NCBI GenBank assembly: GCA_016841525.1
Contig: JAENYZ010000001.1
Span: forward strand, 496,001 to 560,000
DNA from: Anaerolineaceae bacterium
GTDB lineage: Bacteria > Chloroflexota > Anaerolineae > Anaerolineales > Anaerolineaceae
Length of the DNA stretch: 64,000 nucleotides
Direction: 5' to 3'
Shown here: piece by piece, positions 19,899 through 30,432 of the stretch
Numbering within the stretch: position 1 is the first letter of the stretch
How the letters are laid out: each line of letters begins with the position of its first letter
Notes under the pieces: model-generated
The model's input: only the letters and a program-made list of their open reading frames with translations
Databases searched by the model: none
Told to the model about the DNA's origin: nothing
Made by a program: the position numbers and the translations under genes

Positions 19899-21761
19899 AT
19901 GGAACATTCTGATCACCTCCAGGCTGTCCTGGATACCCTCCCCGATAAGACCGGCTGCTACTTGATGAAGAACGCCTCCGGGCGAATCATCTACGTCGGT
20001 AAGGCGGTCAATCTACGCAGCCGTGTGCGCTCCTATTTCCACGCCGCTGCCCAATCGGACACCAAAACGCGACGCTTAGTGCGTGAGATCGTCGACATCG
20101 AATGGATCGTGGTCAGCTCCGAGCTGGAAGCCCTGATCCTCGAGATGACCCTGATCAAGCGTCACAAGCCGCGCTTCAACGTGCGCCTTAAGGACGATAA
20201 GCGCTACCCCTACATCAAAGTCCACTGGGCGGATCCCTTCCCCAAGGTGACCGTCACCCGCCAGATGAAGGACGACGGCTCGCGCTATTTCGGCCCCTAC
20301 ACCAGCGTCTGGGCAGTCCATCAAACCCTGGATCTCTTACGCAAGATCTTCCCCTACCTGACCTGCAACCGTGACATTACCGGGCAGGATAAGCGCGCCT
20401 GCCTGTATTACGACATCAAGCTGTGCACCGCCCCCTGCATCGGCGCCATCAACCAGGCGGACTACCGGCAGATCATCGATGACCTGTGCAAGTTCCTTGA
20501 GGGGCGTACAGATCCGGTGGTGGCGCGCCTGTCCAAAGAGATGGAAAAAGCCGCCAGCGAACTGCGCTATGAAAAGGCAGCTGCCATCCGCGATCAGCTC
20601 CAGGCAATTGACAGGGTGGTCGAACGGCAGAAGGTGGTCAGCACCGATCAGACCGACTCCGATGTGATCGCCATGGCACGTGAGGACGGTGAAGCTTGCG
20701 TGCAGGTGTTCTTCATCCGGGGAGGCAAGCTGATCGGGCGGGAGTATTTCGTGCTGGAGGGAACGGAAGAGGAGGCCGACGAGGAAGTGTTGAGTGAGTT
20801 CGTCAAGCAGTTCTACGCCCAGGCTGCCTTTATTCCTGAGAAGGTGCTGCTGCCCAATGAGCTGGAAGAAGCCCTGATCATCAACCAATGGCTCAACAGC
20901 CGCAAACCGGGCGACAAGGTTGAGATCACCGTGCCCCATGGTGAACTGAACAAGGAACTGGTCGAGATGGCAGCAGAAAATGCCGTCGAGACCCTCAACG
21001 CGCTCAAAACCCGTTGGGAAGCCGATAAGAACCGCCAGACCGGTGCATTGACGGAGCTGCAAGAAGCCCTCGATCTGCCAGAGCCGCCCAGCCGTATCGA
21101 GTGCTACGATATCTCCACCACCCAGGGCGTCGCCAGCGTGGGGTCGATGGTGGTCTTCGAGCAGGGCACCCCCAACAAGAAGCTCTACAGGCGCTTCAAC
21201 ATCAAAACTGTCCTCGGGCAGGATGATTTTGCCAGCATGGAAGAGGTACTTCGGCGGCGTTTCCGGCGATGGAAAGCCGCCCACGAAGAAGGCGAAAAGG
21301 TCGGCAAGAAACCCGACCTGGCATTCTCGATCCTGCCGGATCTGCTGCTGGTGGACGGCGGCAAGGGTCAGTTGAGCAGGGCGGTGGCAGTGTTGGTGGA
21401 TTTCAACCTGCTAGACAGCGTCCCTGTTGCCGGGCTTGCAAAACAAGAAGAAGAGTTGTTTGTGCCTGATCAGGTACAATCAATCTACCTGGATCGACAT
21501 TCTCAGGGTCTGTACCTCGTGCAGCGTATCCGGGATGAAGCCCACCGCTTCGCTATCACCGCGCATCGCAAGCGGCGGCGCAACCAGGGCCTGGCATCCC
21601 GGTTAGATGTGATCCCCGGAGTTGGTCCGGCGCGCCGGCGGGCATTATTACAGAAATTCGGCTCGATCGATGGGATCAAGGCTGCAGCGCCGGAAGCTAT
21701 CGCCGAGATCAAGGGCATTACTCTCGAGATGGCGCAATCAATCAAAGTTCAATTGGAGTAA
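19899..21761 (+). CDS. uvrC: Excinuclease ABC subunit C
   Basis: LPDKTGCYLMKNASGRIIYVGKAVNLRSRVRSYF (GIY-YIG), 'FNVRLKDDKRYPYI', C-terminal HhH 'IPGVGPARRRALLQKFGS'; track start 19830 lies in repeat, ATG 19899 preferred. Confidence 0.95.
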   Translation: MEHSDHLQAVLDTLPDKTGCYLMKNASGRIIYVGKAVNLRSRVRSYFHAAAQSDTKTRRLVREIVDIEWIVVSSELEALILEMTLIKRHKPRFNVRLKDDKRYPYIKVHWADPFPKVTVTRQMKDDGSRYFGPYTSVWAVHQTLDLLRKIFPYLTCNRDITGQDKRACLYYDIKLCTAPCIGAINQADYRQIIDDLCKFLEGRTDPVVARLSKEMEKAASELRYEKAAAIRDQLQAIDRVVERQKVVSTDQTDSDVIAMAREDGEACVQVFFIRGGKLIGREYFVLEGTEEEADEEVLSEFVKQFYAQAAFIPEKVLLPNELEEALIINQWLNSRKPGDKVEITVPHGELNKELVEMAAENAVETLNALKTRWEADKNRQTGALTELQEALDLPEPPSRIECYDISTTQGVASVGSMVVFEQGTPNKKLYRRFNIKTVLGQDDFASMEEVLRRRFRRWKAAHEEGEKVGKKPDLAFSILPDLLLVDGGKGQLSRAVAVLVDFNLLDSVPVAGLAKQEEELFVPDQVQSIYLDRHSQGLYLVQRIRDEAHRFAITAHRKRRRNQGLASRLDVIPGVGPARRRALLQKFGSIDGIKAAAPEAIAEIKGITLEMAQSIKVQLE

Positions 21762-21769
21762 GGAATTTT

Positions 21770-21871
21770 ATGAGCAAGAAAAACAAATCAAACCGTGTTT
21801 ACCAGGTCTTACTGGCCGTTATGGCCATCATAATGATCATCTCGATGATCGCTGCCGCCATTCGATTTTAG
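21770..21871 (+). CDS. 33-aa single-TM microprotein
   Basis: MSKKNKSNRVYQVLLAVMAIIMIISMIAAAIRF*; begins 8 nt after uvrC stop, followed by gggaggttcaaATG of the next gene. Confidence 0.6.
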   Translation: MSKKNKSNRVYQVLLAVMAIIMIISMIAAAIRF

Positions 21872-21881
21872 GGAGGTTCAA

Positions 21882-22676
21882 ATGTCATCCCTCGGATGGC
21901 TGGACGTTAGCGAGATCGATTTCAACGCGCTACTTCTTTTAGAGCCCCTGCATGTGTGTTGCATTGCAGAGCGGGAACCCGACCCGAAGATGGGTACCGC
22001 GATTAAGGCACACCCGGCGGTTGCCTGGTACCTGCGGCAGATCTACCCTCCCATTGCAGGCTACATCGAAAAATGCCTGTCGCTGGGGATGGACAAACCC
22101 TCTGCTAAAGAACTCAGGGCAGCGGAATTAGCGGTGCTGGATTCCATGCACGACTGGCTGATCTACGTCCTCGACCCGGCTAAGTATGACAAACTGGCAT
22201 TCCTGGGCTGGGACGACCGCTCCCTGGTTGAGATGGCAGTCTTTGAAGACAAGATTGTCCTCGACATCGGTTCGGGTACCGGGCGTTTGGCATTCACCGT
22301 GGCACCTCTGGCACGAACAGTCTACGCAGTGGAACCCGTCGCAAACCTCAGGCGCTATCTATACGAAAAGCGTGAGCGGCTTGGGGTGGAGAATCTCTAT
22401 CCGCTGGATGGCTCAATCACACAAATCCCCCTGGCAGATGATTTTGCCGATATCCTCATGGCAGGACATGTCTTCGGGGATGATTTTGAGGCAGAATATT
22501 CGGAGATGGCGCGCGTGGTGCGCGAAGGCGGGATGATCCTGCTTCACCCGGGCAGCAGTACTGTCGGTGAAGATCCAGCCCACGATTTTTTGGTCGCAAA
22601 GGGTTTTGACTTTGATGTCTTTGAAGAACCCGTTGACGGCTTGAAGCGCAAATACTGGAAGAAAATACACAAATAA
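21882..22676 (+). CDS. Class I SAM-dependent methyltransferase
   Basis: VLDIGSGTGRLAFTVAPLARTVYAVEPVANLRRYL. Confidence 0.88.
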   Translation: MSSLGWLDVSEIDFNALLLLEPLHVCCIAEREPDPKMGTAIKAHPAVAWYLRQIYPPIAGYIEKCLSLGMDKPSAKELRAAELAVLDSMHDWLIYVLDPAKYDKLAFLGWDDRSLVEMAVFEDKIVLDIGSGTGRLAFTVAPLARTVYAVEPVANLRRYLYEKRERLGVENLYPLDGSITQIPLADDFADILMAGHVFGDDFEAEYSEMARVVREGGMILLHPGSSTVGEDPAHDFLVAKGFDFDVFEEPVDGLKRKYWKKIHK

Positions 22677-22695
22677 GGAAAGGGCATAACAAAAC

Positions 22696-23439
22696 ATGTT
22701 GAAGAAAGATGGTTACGAATTCGTCGAACAGACAAAATACCTCAATATCAGCGAATCCGACCAGCGGCAGGGAAAACCCCAACCGCCCTATGAGCTGCCG
22801 CTGGAAGAAGGCAAACCGCTGATTGACCTGCCCAATCCAGAGAAAATTGACCTCGGGACCTACGACCTTCGCAAGGCGATCGAGATCAGGCGATCCCTCC
22901 GACGCTACACCGAAGATGCACTCTCACTGGAGGAACTCTCCTACTTGCTGTGGCTGACCCAGGGCGTGAAAAAATTCGATGAGAAGCGCAATGTGGTCTG
23001 GCGCACGGTGCCCTCGGCGGGCTGCCGGCACCCCTTTGAGACCCATCTTTCGGTCAACCGTGTGGACGGATTGGCACCCGGGCTATACCGCTTTGCTGCC
23101 GGCCAGCACAAGCTGGTTGCCCTGGATATGGACCCAACCTTCAACGACCGCCTGACGGAAGCCTGCATGAACCAGCGGCAGGTGTTGACGAGCGCGGTGA
23201 CCTTCATCTGGGCAGCGGTGCCCTACCGCACCGTTTGGCGCTATTCCGAGCGCAGCTACCGCTACCTGTACCTGGATGCCGGCCACGTCTGCCAAAACCT
23301 GCACCTAGCTGCCGAATCGATCAACTGCGGGATCTGTGCCATCGGGGCATATGATGACGATGCCGCTGACAGGCTGATGGGCTTCAACCCGCCGGAGATG
23401 TTCGTCATCTACATGGCATCCCTAGGGCGGCGAGGTTAA
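22696..23439 (+). CDS. SagB/ThcOx-like nitroreductase-family dehydrogenase
   Basis: IEIRRSLRRYTEDALSLEELSYLLWLTQGV, TVPSAGCRHPFETHL. Confidence 0.88.
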   Translation: MLKKDGYEFVEQTKYLNISESDQRQGKPQPPYELPLEEGKPLIDLPNPEKIDLGTYDLRKAIEIRRSLRRYTEDALSLEELSYLLWLTQGVKKFDEKRNVVWRTVPSAGCRHPFETHLSVNRVDGLAPGLYRFAAGQHKLVALDMDPTFNDRLTEACMNQRQVLTSAVTFIWAAVPYRTVWRYSERSYRYLYLDAGHVCQNLHLAAESINCGICAIGAYDDDAADRLMGFNPPEMFVIYMASLGRRG

Positions 23440-23445
23440 AACAAA

Positions 23446-24165
23446 TTGGTTGATAAAGCGGACATTTGCATCCTGGTTTCGGCCGGGGCTGAGTGGCGCG
23501 CCCTCTTACCCCACTACCCGGGGGTCGATATTGAAAAATCGCCCTATGGGGAATGTTTCTATGCAAAAATTGGGGACCAGCACGCCTGGTTTCTGCACGG
23601 CGGCTGGGGTAAGGTCGCCGCGGCAGGTTCAACGCAGTACGCCATCGACCGCTGGCACCCCGAACGAGTGATCAACATCGGCACCTGCGGGGGATTCAAA
23701 GGCATGATAGCACAGGGTGAGGTGATCCTTACGCAAAGGACATTGATTTACGACATTTTCGAGCAGATGACGGACCCTGCCCAGGCAATTGAGCGCTATG
23801 CCGTTGATTTCGACCTATCCTGGCTGCCTGATCTCCCACCGCAGCCGGTGCGTATCGGGACGCTGGTTTCAGCAGATCGGGATATTGATCCACGGGATAT
23901 CCCGGGGCTAATCAAGAAATATGGCGCATTCGCCGCCGACTGGGAATCGGGGGCTATCGCCTGGGCGGCACGTCGCAACGGCCTGCCCTGCCTGGTCTTG
24001 CGAGCGGTCTCCGACGTGGTGGATGTTGACACTTCGGAAGCTTACGGGAATTATGCCTTCTTCGAAGCGCAGTGCGGCGAGATTATGGCGAATTTTGTCC
24101 AGCACCTTCCTGCGTGGATTGAAGCGTTTCATAATGACTGGGGACGGGGGACAGAAGACCGGTGA
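23446..24165 (+). CDS. 5'-methylthioadenosine/S-adenosylhomocysteine nucleosidase-like phosphorylase
   Basis: INIGTCGGFKGMIAQGEVIL, AADWESGAIAWAARRNGLPCLVLRAVSD; TTG start. Confidence 0.8.
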   Translation: MVDKADICILVSAGAEWRALLPHYPGVDIEKSPYGECFYAKIGDQHAWFLHGGWGKVAAAGSTQYAIDRWHPERVINIGTCGGFKGMIAQGEVILTQRTLIYDIFEQMTDPAQAIERYAVDFDLSWLPDLPPQPVRIGTLVSADRDIDPRDIPGLIKKYGAFAADWESGAIAWAARRNGLPCLVLRAVSDVVDVDTSEAYGNYAFFEAQCGEIMANFVQHLPAWIEAFHNDWGRGTEDR

Positions 24166-24198
24166 GCCTCACCTAATCCGCAAGAACTCTTGTTAATA

Positions 24199-24333
24199 CG
24201 TAGGTCACGTCCTACGATGGATTGATTTGTTTTGGTTGGGAGAATTTATTTTGAGGTTTGATTTTTTGTCACGCAGGTTGACCTGTCCCCGAAGCGCAGC
24301 GGAGCGGGATGGCGCAACCATACGTGACCTACG
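24199..24333. repeat. Inverted 12-nt repeat pair CGTAGGTCACGT / ACGTGACCTACG in an intergenic repeat patch
   Basis: 24199-24210 and 24322-24333, both followed on + strand by (c)ctacgatggattg. Confidence 0.6.
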
Positions 24334-24523
24334 ATGGATTGTGTTCTTAAATTTATGGTGGGTTGGTCAAAAACACGACGAAAGGACAATAACCTGATAG
24401 TCCTTCAATAACTCAAAATCGAACGCCTATTACCCAACCCACCCTACTAAACCATAATCCAGCAAATTTGAGACTGCTTCCCTTTGGTCGCAATGACAAG
24501 CAAAATAAATTGCAAGCTACCAA

Positions 24524-25534
24524 CTACCAGCAATGAGCTGCTTTCTTCTCCAACAACTCCTGCTTGTCCTCCTCGGATAAAAACGCGACCTTCACCGCAT
24601 TCTCCTGGGCTTTGCGTGTATCCTCTGCTGTCAAACCAGCCATTTTCGCTGCGACCTCAAATTCATACCGCAGAGTCACCGGGCTGATTCCCGGGTCATC
24701 GGTGTTGATCGTCGCTAACAAACCCAAATCCAGCTGCTTTTTCAAGGGGTGCGCTTCATAACTCGGCACCGTATTGGTATGCACGTTGCTGGTCAGGTTA
24801 GCCTCAATCCCAATGCTTTTCTCCCGCATAAAATCGATCAATGCTTCATCCCCCATAATATTAACAGCATGCCCAATACGGCTGGCACCCAAATCCTTTA
24901 TGGCATGCCAAACGCTCTCCGGTCCAGCGGACTCGCCGGCATGCACAGTGATCCCCCAACCAGCATCCCGAGCTTTTTGATAATGGGGAATGAATAAATC
25001 CGGCGGGTAATTGGCTTCATCCCCAGCCAGGTCCAAGCCGACAATATTTTCCTTATACGCCAGCAAAGCATCCAGCTCCTTATGAGCGATATCCATACCA
25101 TAGGTGCGGCTGATGATCCCCAGCAGGTTAACCTGAGTTTCCTCCACCTCTGCAATACCCGCATGCACCCCATCGACCACTGCCTCAACCACCCCGACGG
25201 GGTCCAAATGATGGGGCTCCGCCATGAACCAGGGGCTGAAGCGCAGTTCAATGTAATCAATTCCCTCAGCAAAGGCATCCAGCACATTTTCATACGCCAC
25301 CCGACGGCAGGCATCATAATCGGCAAAGATTGACACCATGATGCTGAATTTCTGGAAATACGCCAAGATATCCGTTTGCGGTTCCGTTACCTGGACGTGC
25401 GGGCGCAGTCCTTCCAGGGTGTCTGCGGGTAGAGCGATGTTATGTTTCCGTCCCAAGTCAAGGATGGTTGACAGGCGCACATTCCCATCAAGATGGCGGT
25501 GCAGGTCAATTAAAGGCAAATCATCATGGATCAT
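24524..25534 (-). CDS. add: Adenosine deaminase
   Basis: LPLIDLHRHLDGNVRLSTILDL, 'ITVHAGESAGPESVWHAIKDLGASRIGHAV', 'TINTDDPGIS'. Confidence 0.93.
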   Translation of the reverse strand: MIHDDLPLIDLHRHLDGNVRLSTILDLGRKHNIALPADTLEGLRPHVQVTEPQTDILAYFQKFSIMVSIFADYDACRRVAYENVLDAFAEGIDYIELRFSPWFMAEPHHLDPVGVVEAVVDGVHAGIAEVEETQVNLLGIISRTYGMDIAHKELDALLAYKENIVGLDLAGDEANYPPDLFIPHYQKARDAGWGITVHAGESAGPESVWHAIKDLGASRIGHAVNIMGDEALIDFMREKSIGIEANLTSNVHTNTVPSYEAHPLKKQLDLGLLATINTDDPGISPVTLRYEFEVAAKMAGLTAEDTRKAQENAVKVAFLSEEDKQELLEKKAAHCW

Positions 25535-25663
25535 ATTAAACCCCTTTATTCATCGATTTCAAGGTGAACAAAATTATAGCTGAAAAGGGCATTTTCTGAC
25601 ATGAAACCTGAACTCGCATTATAATGAAGGCTGTCATTTCACACTAAAAACAGGAGCTTTTGG

Positions 25664-26044
25664 ATGTCGGAAATTCACCGTTTCACAGGCAAACCATCGG
25701 AAGATATTTTTTCCTGGGAGAATGTTGAGACCAAAATTTACAATACGGAAGATGTAAAAGGTGTGATCAAGAACGTTTTAGTCGGACCGCAGGACGGCGC
25801 GCCAAACTTCATCATTCGTTTTTTCCAGGTGCCGACCGGGGAGAGCACCTTCAACCATGCCCATCCCCACGAGCACGGCATCGTCATCCTTCATGGAAAA
25901 GCCCGCGTCAACATTGAAAATATGAGCTTTGATTTGAAGCCACTGGATTCCGTGTTTATCACCGGCGGTGATCACCACCAGGTAAACAACACTGGTGATA
26001 CCTCCCTGGGTTTCATCTGCGTGATCCCTGCTGGGGCAGAATAA
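25664..26044 (+). CDS. Cupin-domain protein
   Basis: FNHAHPHEHGIVILHGKARVNIEN..DSVFITGGDHHQVNNTGD. Confidence 0.88.
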   Translation: MSEIHRFTGKPSEDIFSWENVETKIYNTEDVKGVIKNVLVGPQDGAPNFIIRFFQVPTGESTFNHAHPHEHGIVILHGKARVNIENMSFDLKPLDSVFITGGDHHQVNNTGDTSLGFICVIPAGAE

Positions 26045-26047
26045 ACA

Positions 26048-26923
26048 ATGGAAACCTATCAGGCTGAACATTTATTCAGGGTATTAAATGCCCTTGGCGA
26101 GGGGCCCTTATGGCATCCAATCGAAAAACGGCTGTATTGGACGGACATTCTCACCGGGACCCTGTATCGTACAAATACTGACCTGACCATCCTTGAAAAA
26201 ACATTTTTAGATATCCAGGTTGGTGCCTTTGCCTTCCGAAGAAATGGCGGCTTGATCCTGGCGTCAGACCATGGCTTTATGGAATGGTCCTTTGAAGATC
26301 ACCAAATTACCTACCTCTGGAACCCACTCATCGGTCAAATGGGTGTCCGCTTAAATGACGGAAAGGTTGACCCCGCCGGGCGATTTTGGGCAGGAAGTAT
26401 GGACATCAAACATCAAAAAGCGAAACTTTACCGTCTCGATCCGGATGGCGAACATCATACCATGCTTAAAGGTATCGGCATCTCTAACGGTATTGGTTGG
26501 AGCCCGGACCACAAGCGGATGTATTACACGGATTCCTACCAGTACACCATTTATGAATTTGATTACGATTTAGCATCAGGGGATATCACCAATCAAAAGC
26601 CCTTCGTTGTCCTGCCAAAAGATGAAAGGGAGATCGTTCCGGACGGATTGTGCGTTGATGCCGATGGCTATATTTGGAGCGCACAGTGGAACGGATGGGG
26701 AATTACGCGGTACAATCCCCAGGGTGAAGCAGTGGTACACGTCGAAGTACCGGCACAGCGAGTGACATCCTGCTGCTTTGGCGGCGAAAATCTTGACATG
26801 TTAATAATCACAACATCTCGGGCGGATCTCAGTGAAGAGGCATTGTCGAACCAGCCATATGCCGGAGATGTTTTTGTCTGCAAGGTCCCGGTACAGGGAC
26901 AGGAAACAAATTTATTTGGATAA
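26048..26923 (+). CDS. SMP-30/gluconolactonase/LRE family protein
   Basis: LGEGPLWHPIEKRLYWTDI, LNDGKVDPAGRFWAGSMD, ISNGIGWSPDHKRMYYTDS. Confidence 0.92.
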   Translation: METYQAEHLFRVLNALGEGPLWHPIEKRLYWTDILTGTLYRTNTDLTILEKTFLDIQVGAFAFRRNGGLILASDHGFMEWSFEDHQITYLWNPLIGQMGVRLNDGKVDPAGRFWAGSMDIKHQKAKLYRLDPDGEHHTMLKGIGISNGIGWSPDHKRMYYTDSYQYTIYEFDYDLASGDITNQKPFVVLPKDEREIVPDGLCVDADGYIWSAQWNGWGITRYNPQGEAVVHVEVPAQRVTSCCFGGENLDMLIITTSRADLSEEALSNQPYAGDVFVCKVPVQGQETNLFG

Positions 26924-26935
26924 AAAGGAGAAAAC

Positions 26936-27898
26936 ATGCAAATTGGTGTATTGACCGTCTTATACAGTCAAATGAAGTTCACGGATGTCCTTGATAAAGT
27001 CAAAGGTCTGGGCGTATCCGCCGTAGAGATTGGCACAGGCGGTTATCCTGGTGACGCGCACCTCAATCTTGATAAACTCCTGGATGATAAAAGTGCCAGG
27101 GAAGCCTATTTAAAAGAACTCAGCGACCGAGAGATGATCATCAGCGCTTTTAGCTGCCACGGTAACCCAATCCATCCCAATCCTGAAACAGCTCAAAAAG
27201 CGGACGATACCTTTCGCAAGACTGTACAACTGGCACAATTGATGAAGGTACCCGTTGTCAATACCTTCTCCGGTCTGCCAGCAGGCACCAATGGGGACAA
27301 AATGCCCAACTGGGTCACCTGCCCCTGGCCGCCGCATTTCCTTGAGATCCTCAAATACCAGTGGGACGACGTCGCCATCCCGTATTGGAAAGATACCAGC
27401 GCCTTTGCTGAGGATCACGGCGTGAAGATCGGCATCGAAATTCACCCAGGGATGCTGATCTACAATGTGGAAACCATGCTGCGCATGCGCAGTGAAACTG
27501 GACCAGCGCTCGGCGCGAATTTTGATCCATCGCACCTGTTCTGGAACGGCGTTGATCCAATTGCAGCGATCCGAAAACTTGGCGATGCGATCCATCATGT
27601 GCACGGCAAAGATTGTTATGTTGACCCGCTGAATACCCGCATCAACGGCTGCAACGATCACACACCCTATGACCAGATACCAAAACGCTCCTGGACTTTC
27701 CGCACAATTGGCTACGGCCATGACCTAAAATTCTGGAAGGATTTTGTCAGCGCGCTGCGCCTGGTCGGTTACGACCATGTCATCTCCATCGAACACGAGG
27801 ATGCAATGATGTCCACAGATGAGGGTTTACAAAAGGCGATCAGCGTTCTAAAAGAAGCGGTGATCACAGAAAAACCCGGGGAGATGTACTGGGCGTAA
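26936..27898 (+). CDS. Sugar phosphate isomerase/epimerase (AP endonuclease family 2-like TIM barrel)
   Basis: VSAVEIGTGGYPGDAHLN, GIEIHPGMLIYN, NFDPSHLFWNGVDPIAAI, HVHGKDCYVD, ISIEHEDAMM. Confidence 0.9.
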   Translation: MQIGVLTVLYSQMKFTDVLDKVKGLGVSAVEIGTGGYPGDAHLNLDKLLDDKSAREAYLKELSDREMIISAFSCHGNPIHPNPETAQKADDTFRKTVQLAQLMKVPVVNTFSGLPAGTNGDKMPNWVTCPWPPHFLEILKYQWDDVAIPYWKDTSAFAEDHGVKIGIEIHPGMLIYNVETMLRMRSETGPALGANFDPSHLFWNGVDPIAAIRKLGDAIHHVHGKDCYVDPLNTRINGCNDHTPYDQIPKRSWTFRTIGYGHDLKFWKDFVSALRLVGYDHVISIEHEDAMMSTDEGLQKAISVLKEAVITEKPGEMYWA

Positions 27899-27899
27899 G

Positions 27900-28715
27900 A
27901 TGGTGTCGAAAATCAAAGCCGTCCTTTGCCTGGATATCGATGGCACCCTGACCGATCATGATATGAAAATCCATCCCAATGATATTGGGATCATCCAGAA
28001 TTTTCCTGAGTCTGTTCTACCCATCCTGGCAACAGGGAGAGATCTGGTATCCGCAAAAAAGATCCTTGTAGAAAATCAAGTCTTTGAGAATACCAGCCTT
28101 CCCCTGCCAGGTATTTTTATGAATGGTGGTGCTTCTTATCTGCCGGGGGAAAAACTGCTCTTATCCCACAATTTTTCTCCTGAGACGCTAAAAACGTTGA
28201 TAAACCTGGTCAAAGCTTATCCAGACTCAATATTTGGCTTCTTTGGGACCTCGTCGGTTTATTTTTTAAACCGCCTCCCAGAGATCCACAGGAATCCAAG
28301 GATCCAAATTTTGTCTCCCCAGGAACTCGATGACAAGGCTTTGCCAGAGACCATCGTAAAAATGATCGTGGTTGAAAAGGATAAAAGCAAGATAAAAGCG
28401 ATCGAGAAAAGTGCGGTTGAATTAAAGGCTGAAATCGTTTACAGCCTGCCGTACATCCTTGAATTCACTCCCCCTGGGATCAACAAGGCTGTGGGATTAC
28501 CTCCAATACTTCAAGCATTACACCTGGAACACGTCCCTGTTTACACTGCAGGTGACGGTCAGAATGATCTTGGATTGTTTAATTACGCAGTGAAATCATT
28601 TGCGCCATCTTATGCGCATCCGACCATCCTGGAGAAGGCAGATCACATCATTGATCGCGAAAAAGAAGGGATGCTAACACCCATCCTGAACATCATTGCT
28701 CAGCAGACATCCTAA
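27900..28715 (+). CDS. HAD-family (Cof-like) hydrolase
   Basis: AVLCLDIDGTLTDHDMKIHP, GINKAVGLPPILQAL, AGDGQNDLGLF. Confidence 0.9.
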   Translation: MVSKIKAVLCLDIDGTLTDHDMKIHPNDIGIIQNFPESVLPILATGRDLVSAKKILVENQVFENTSLPLPGIFMNGGASYLPGEKLLLSHNFSPETLKTLINLVKAYPDSIFGFFGTSSVYFLNRLPEIHRNPRIQILSPQELDDKALPETIVKMIVVEKDKSKIKAIEKSAVELKAEIVYSLPYILEFTPPGINKAVGLPPILQALHLEHVPVYTAGDGQNDLGLFNYAVKSFAPSYAHPTILEKADHIIDREKEGMLTPILNIIAQQTS

Positions 28716-28725
28716 ATAAAAAACC

Positions 28726-29523
28726 TTACCCAAACCTGCCGGAGATGTAATTTTCTGTCAACTTCTCACCTGGAAAAGTAAATATCCTTGCCGTTTCCCC
28801 ATGTTCGACTAAATAACCCGCCCGATCCTCATCCATATTGAAAAAAGCTGTAAAATCAGATGCCCTGGCGGCTTGCTGCATATTGTGGGTCACAATGATG
28901 ATTGTCACCTGGGATTTGAGGTCCTGCATCAGGTCTTCAATCTTCAAGCTGGCTATCGGGTCAAGTGCAGATGCGGGTTCATCCATCAACAGCACATCCG
29001 GGTTAACCGCCAATGCCCGGGCTATGCACAAGCGCTGCTGCTGCCCGCCGGAAAGTGATAAAGCAGATTTATCAAGCCTGTCCTTGACCTCATCCCATAA
29101 GGCAGATAATCTTAAACTCTTTTCAACGATATCTTCGAGTTCTACCATCGCTTTGACCCCATGTGCCTTGGGTCCAAAAGCAACATTTTCAAAAATTGAT
29201 TTTGGGAAGGGATTGGGGCGCTGGAAGATCATCCCCACAGATTTTCGCAAAGCAACAATATCAATATCACAAATATCCTGTGTATCCTTTATAATGCGGC
29301 CTTCCGAACTCACGTGCGGAATTAAATCATTCATACGGTTAAAAGCCCGTAAAAATGTGGATTTACCGCAACCCGAAGGGCCAATAATCGATGTGATCTG
29401 GTTGCATTTTATTGGCAGGGTTATATTATTCAGCGCACGAAAATCATCATAATAAACCGACAGGTTTTCAACTTGAAATTTTTCGCAGTTAGCGTCAATG
29501 TCCATTGGTTTATTCATTTCCAA
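28726..29523 (-). CDS. pstB: Phosphate ABC transporter ATP-binding protein
   Basis: [53 protein letters not shown]. Confidence 0.95.
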   Translation of the reverse strand: MEMNKPMDIDANCEKFQVENLSVYYDDFRALNNITLPIKCNQITSIIGPSGCGKSTFLRAFNRMNDLIPHVSSEGRIIKDTQDICDIDIVALRKSVGMIFQRPNPFPKSIFENVAFGPKAHGVKAMVELEDIVEKSLRLSALWDEVKDRLDKSALSLSGGQQQRLCIARALAVNPDVLLMDEPASALDPIASLKIEDLMQDLKSQVTIIIVTHNMQQAARASDFTAFFNMDEDRAGYLVEHGETARIFTFPGEKLTENYISGRFG

Positions 29524-30430
29524 TCATTCGTGCGGTCAAGCTTCGGGAGAGAATATTAATCGACAAATTCAATAGGATGATAATGATAATCAGGATGGAA
29601 GCGGTGCCCATGGCTTTATCAAAAGCACGCGTCTCAGATGCCAGCATATAAACATGTAATGCCATCGATCTTCCAGAGTTCATAATCGTCTTTGGTAAAT
29701 AATAACTTCCCCCCAAAGTAACCCAAAAAATTGCTGTCTCAGCAATAATCCTGCCAACACTCAGAACAATCCCTGTCACAATCCCAGGAATGGCTGAAGG
29801 CAAAACAACATTAAAGACGGTATGCCATTTTGTCGCCCCCAGGGACAGGCTGCCTTCACGATAAGATCGCGGCACGGTATGCAGCGCTTCCTCACTGGTT
29901 CGAATAATGGTCGGGAGGATCAAGGCAGCACCACTCAGAGAAGCAGAAAGCAAAGAAAATCCCAGCTTAAGGTAGGAAACAAATAACGCGAAACCAAAAA
30001 GGCCGAAGATAATCGAGGGAACACCTGCCAAAATCTCAACGCCTGTTCTTGCAGCCTTCACTAAAAAAGCTACCAATTTACTCTCGCGGGAGGCATCACC
30101 CGCATATTCAACCAAATAGATTGCAGCCCCAACGCCCAGTGGTGTAGCAATAACAATCGTAAGGATCACCAGGTACAGGGTTGTAACAATGGTTGTCGAC
30201 ATACCGCCTTCACCAGAAACACCCCCAGCGGGCTTGGTTGTGAGAAATTCTAAATTGATCACACCCAAACCTTGAGAAAGCACATATCCAATAATCCAGA
30301 AGACGACAGCCACTGCAATGATTCCGCAAAGCCAAACCAATATGTACCCAAACACCTGTACAGTGTTTTGACGTTTCAGATTTCGTTTATTTTTAGCCTG
30401 CGCAAGGATCGATTCGGTCTGATTTGACAC
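29510..30430 (-). CDS. pstA: Phosphate ABC transporter permease PstA
   Basis: [65 protein letters not shown]. Confidence 0.95.
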   Translation of the reverse strand: MSNQTESILAQAKNKRNLKRQNTVQVFGYILVWLCGIIAVAVVFWIIGYVLSQGLGVINLEFLTTKPAGGVSGEGGMSTTIVTTLYLVILTIVIATPLGVGAAIYLVEYAGDASRESKLVAFLVKAARTGVEILAGVPSIIFGLFGFALFVSYLKLGFSLLSASLSGAALILPTIIRTSEEALHTVPRSYREGSLSLGATKWHTVFNVVLPSAIPGIVTGIVLSVGRIIAETAIFWVTLGGSYYLPKTIMNSGRSMALHVYMLASETRAFDKAMGTASILIIIIILLNLSINILSRSLTARMIGNE

Positions 30431-30432
30431 GT

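Noticed and set aside
20337-21284. 315-aa minus-strand ORF inside uvrC
   Set aside because: Antisense shadow ORF of uvrC; no independent evidence.
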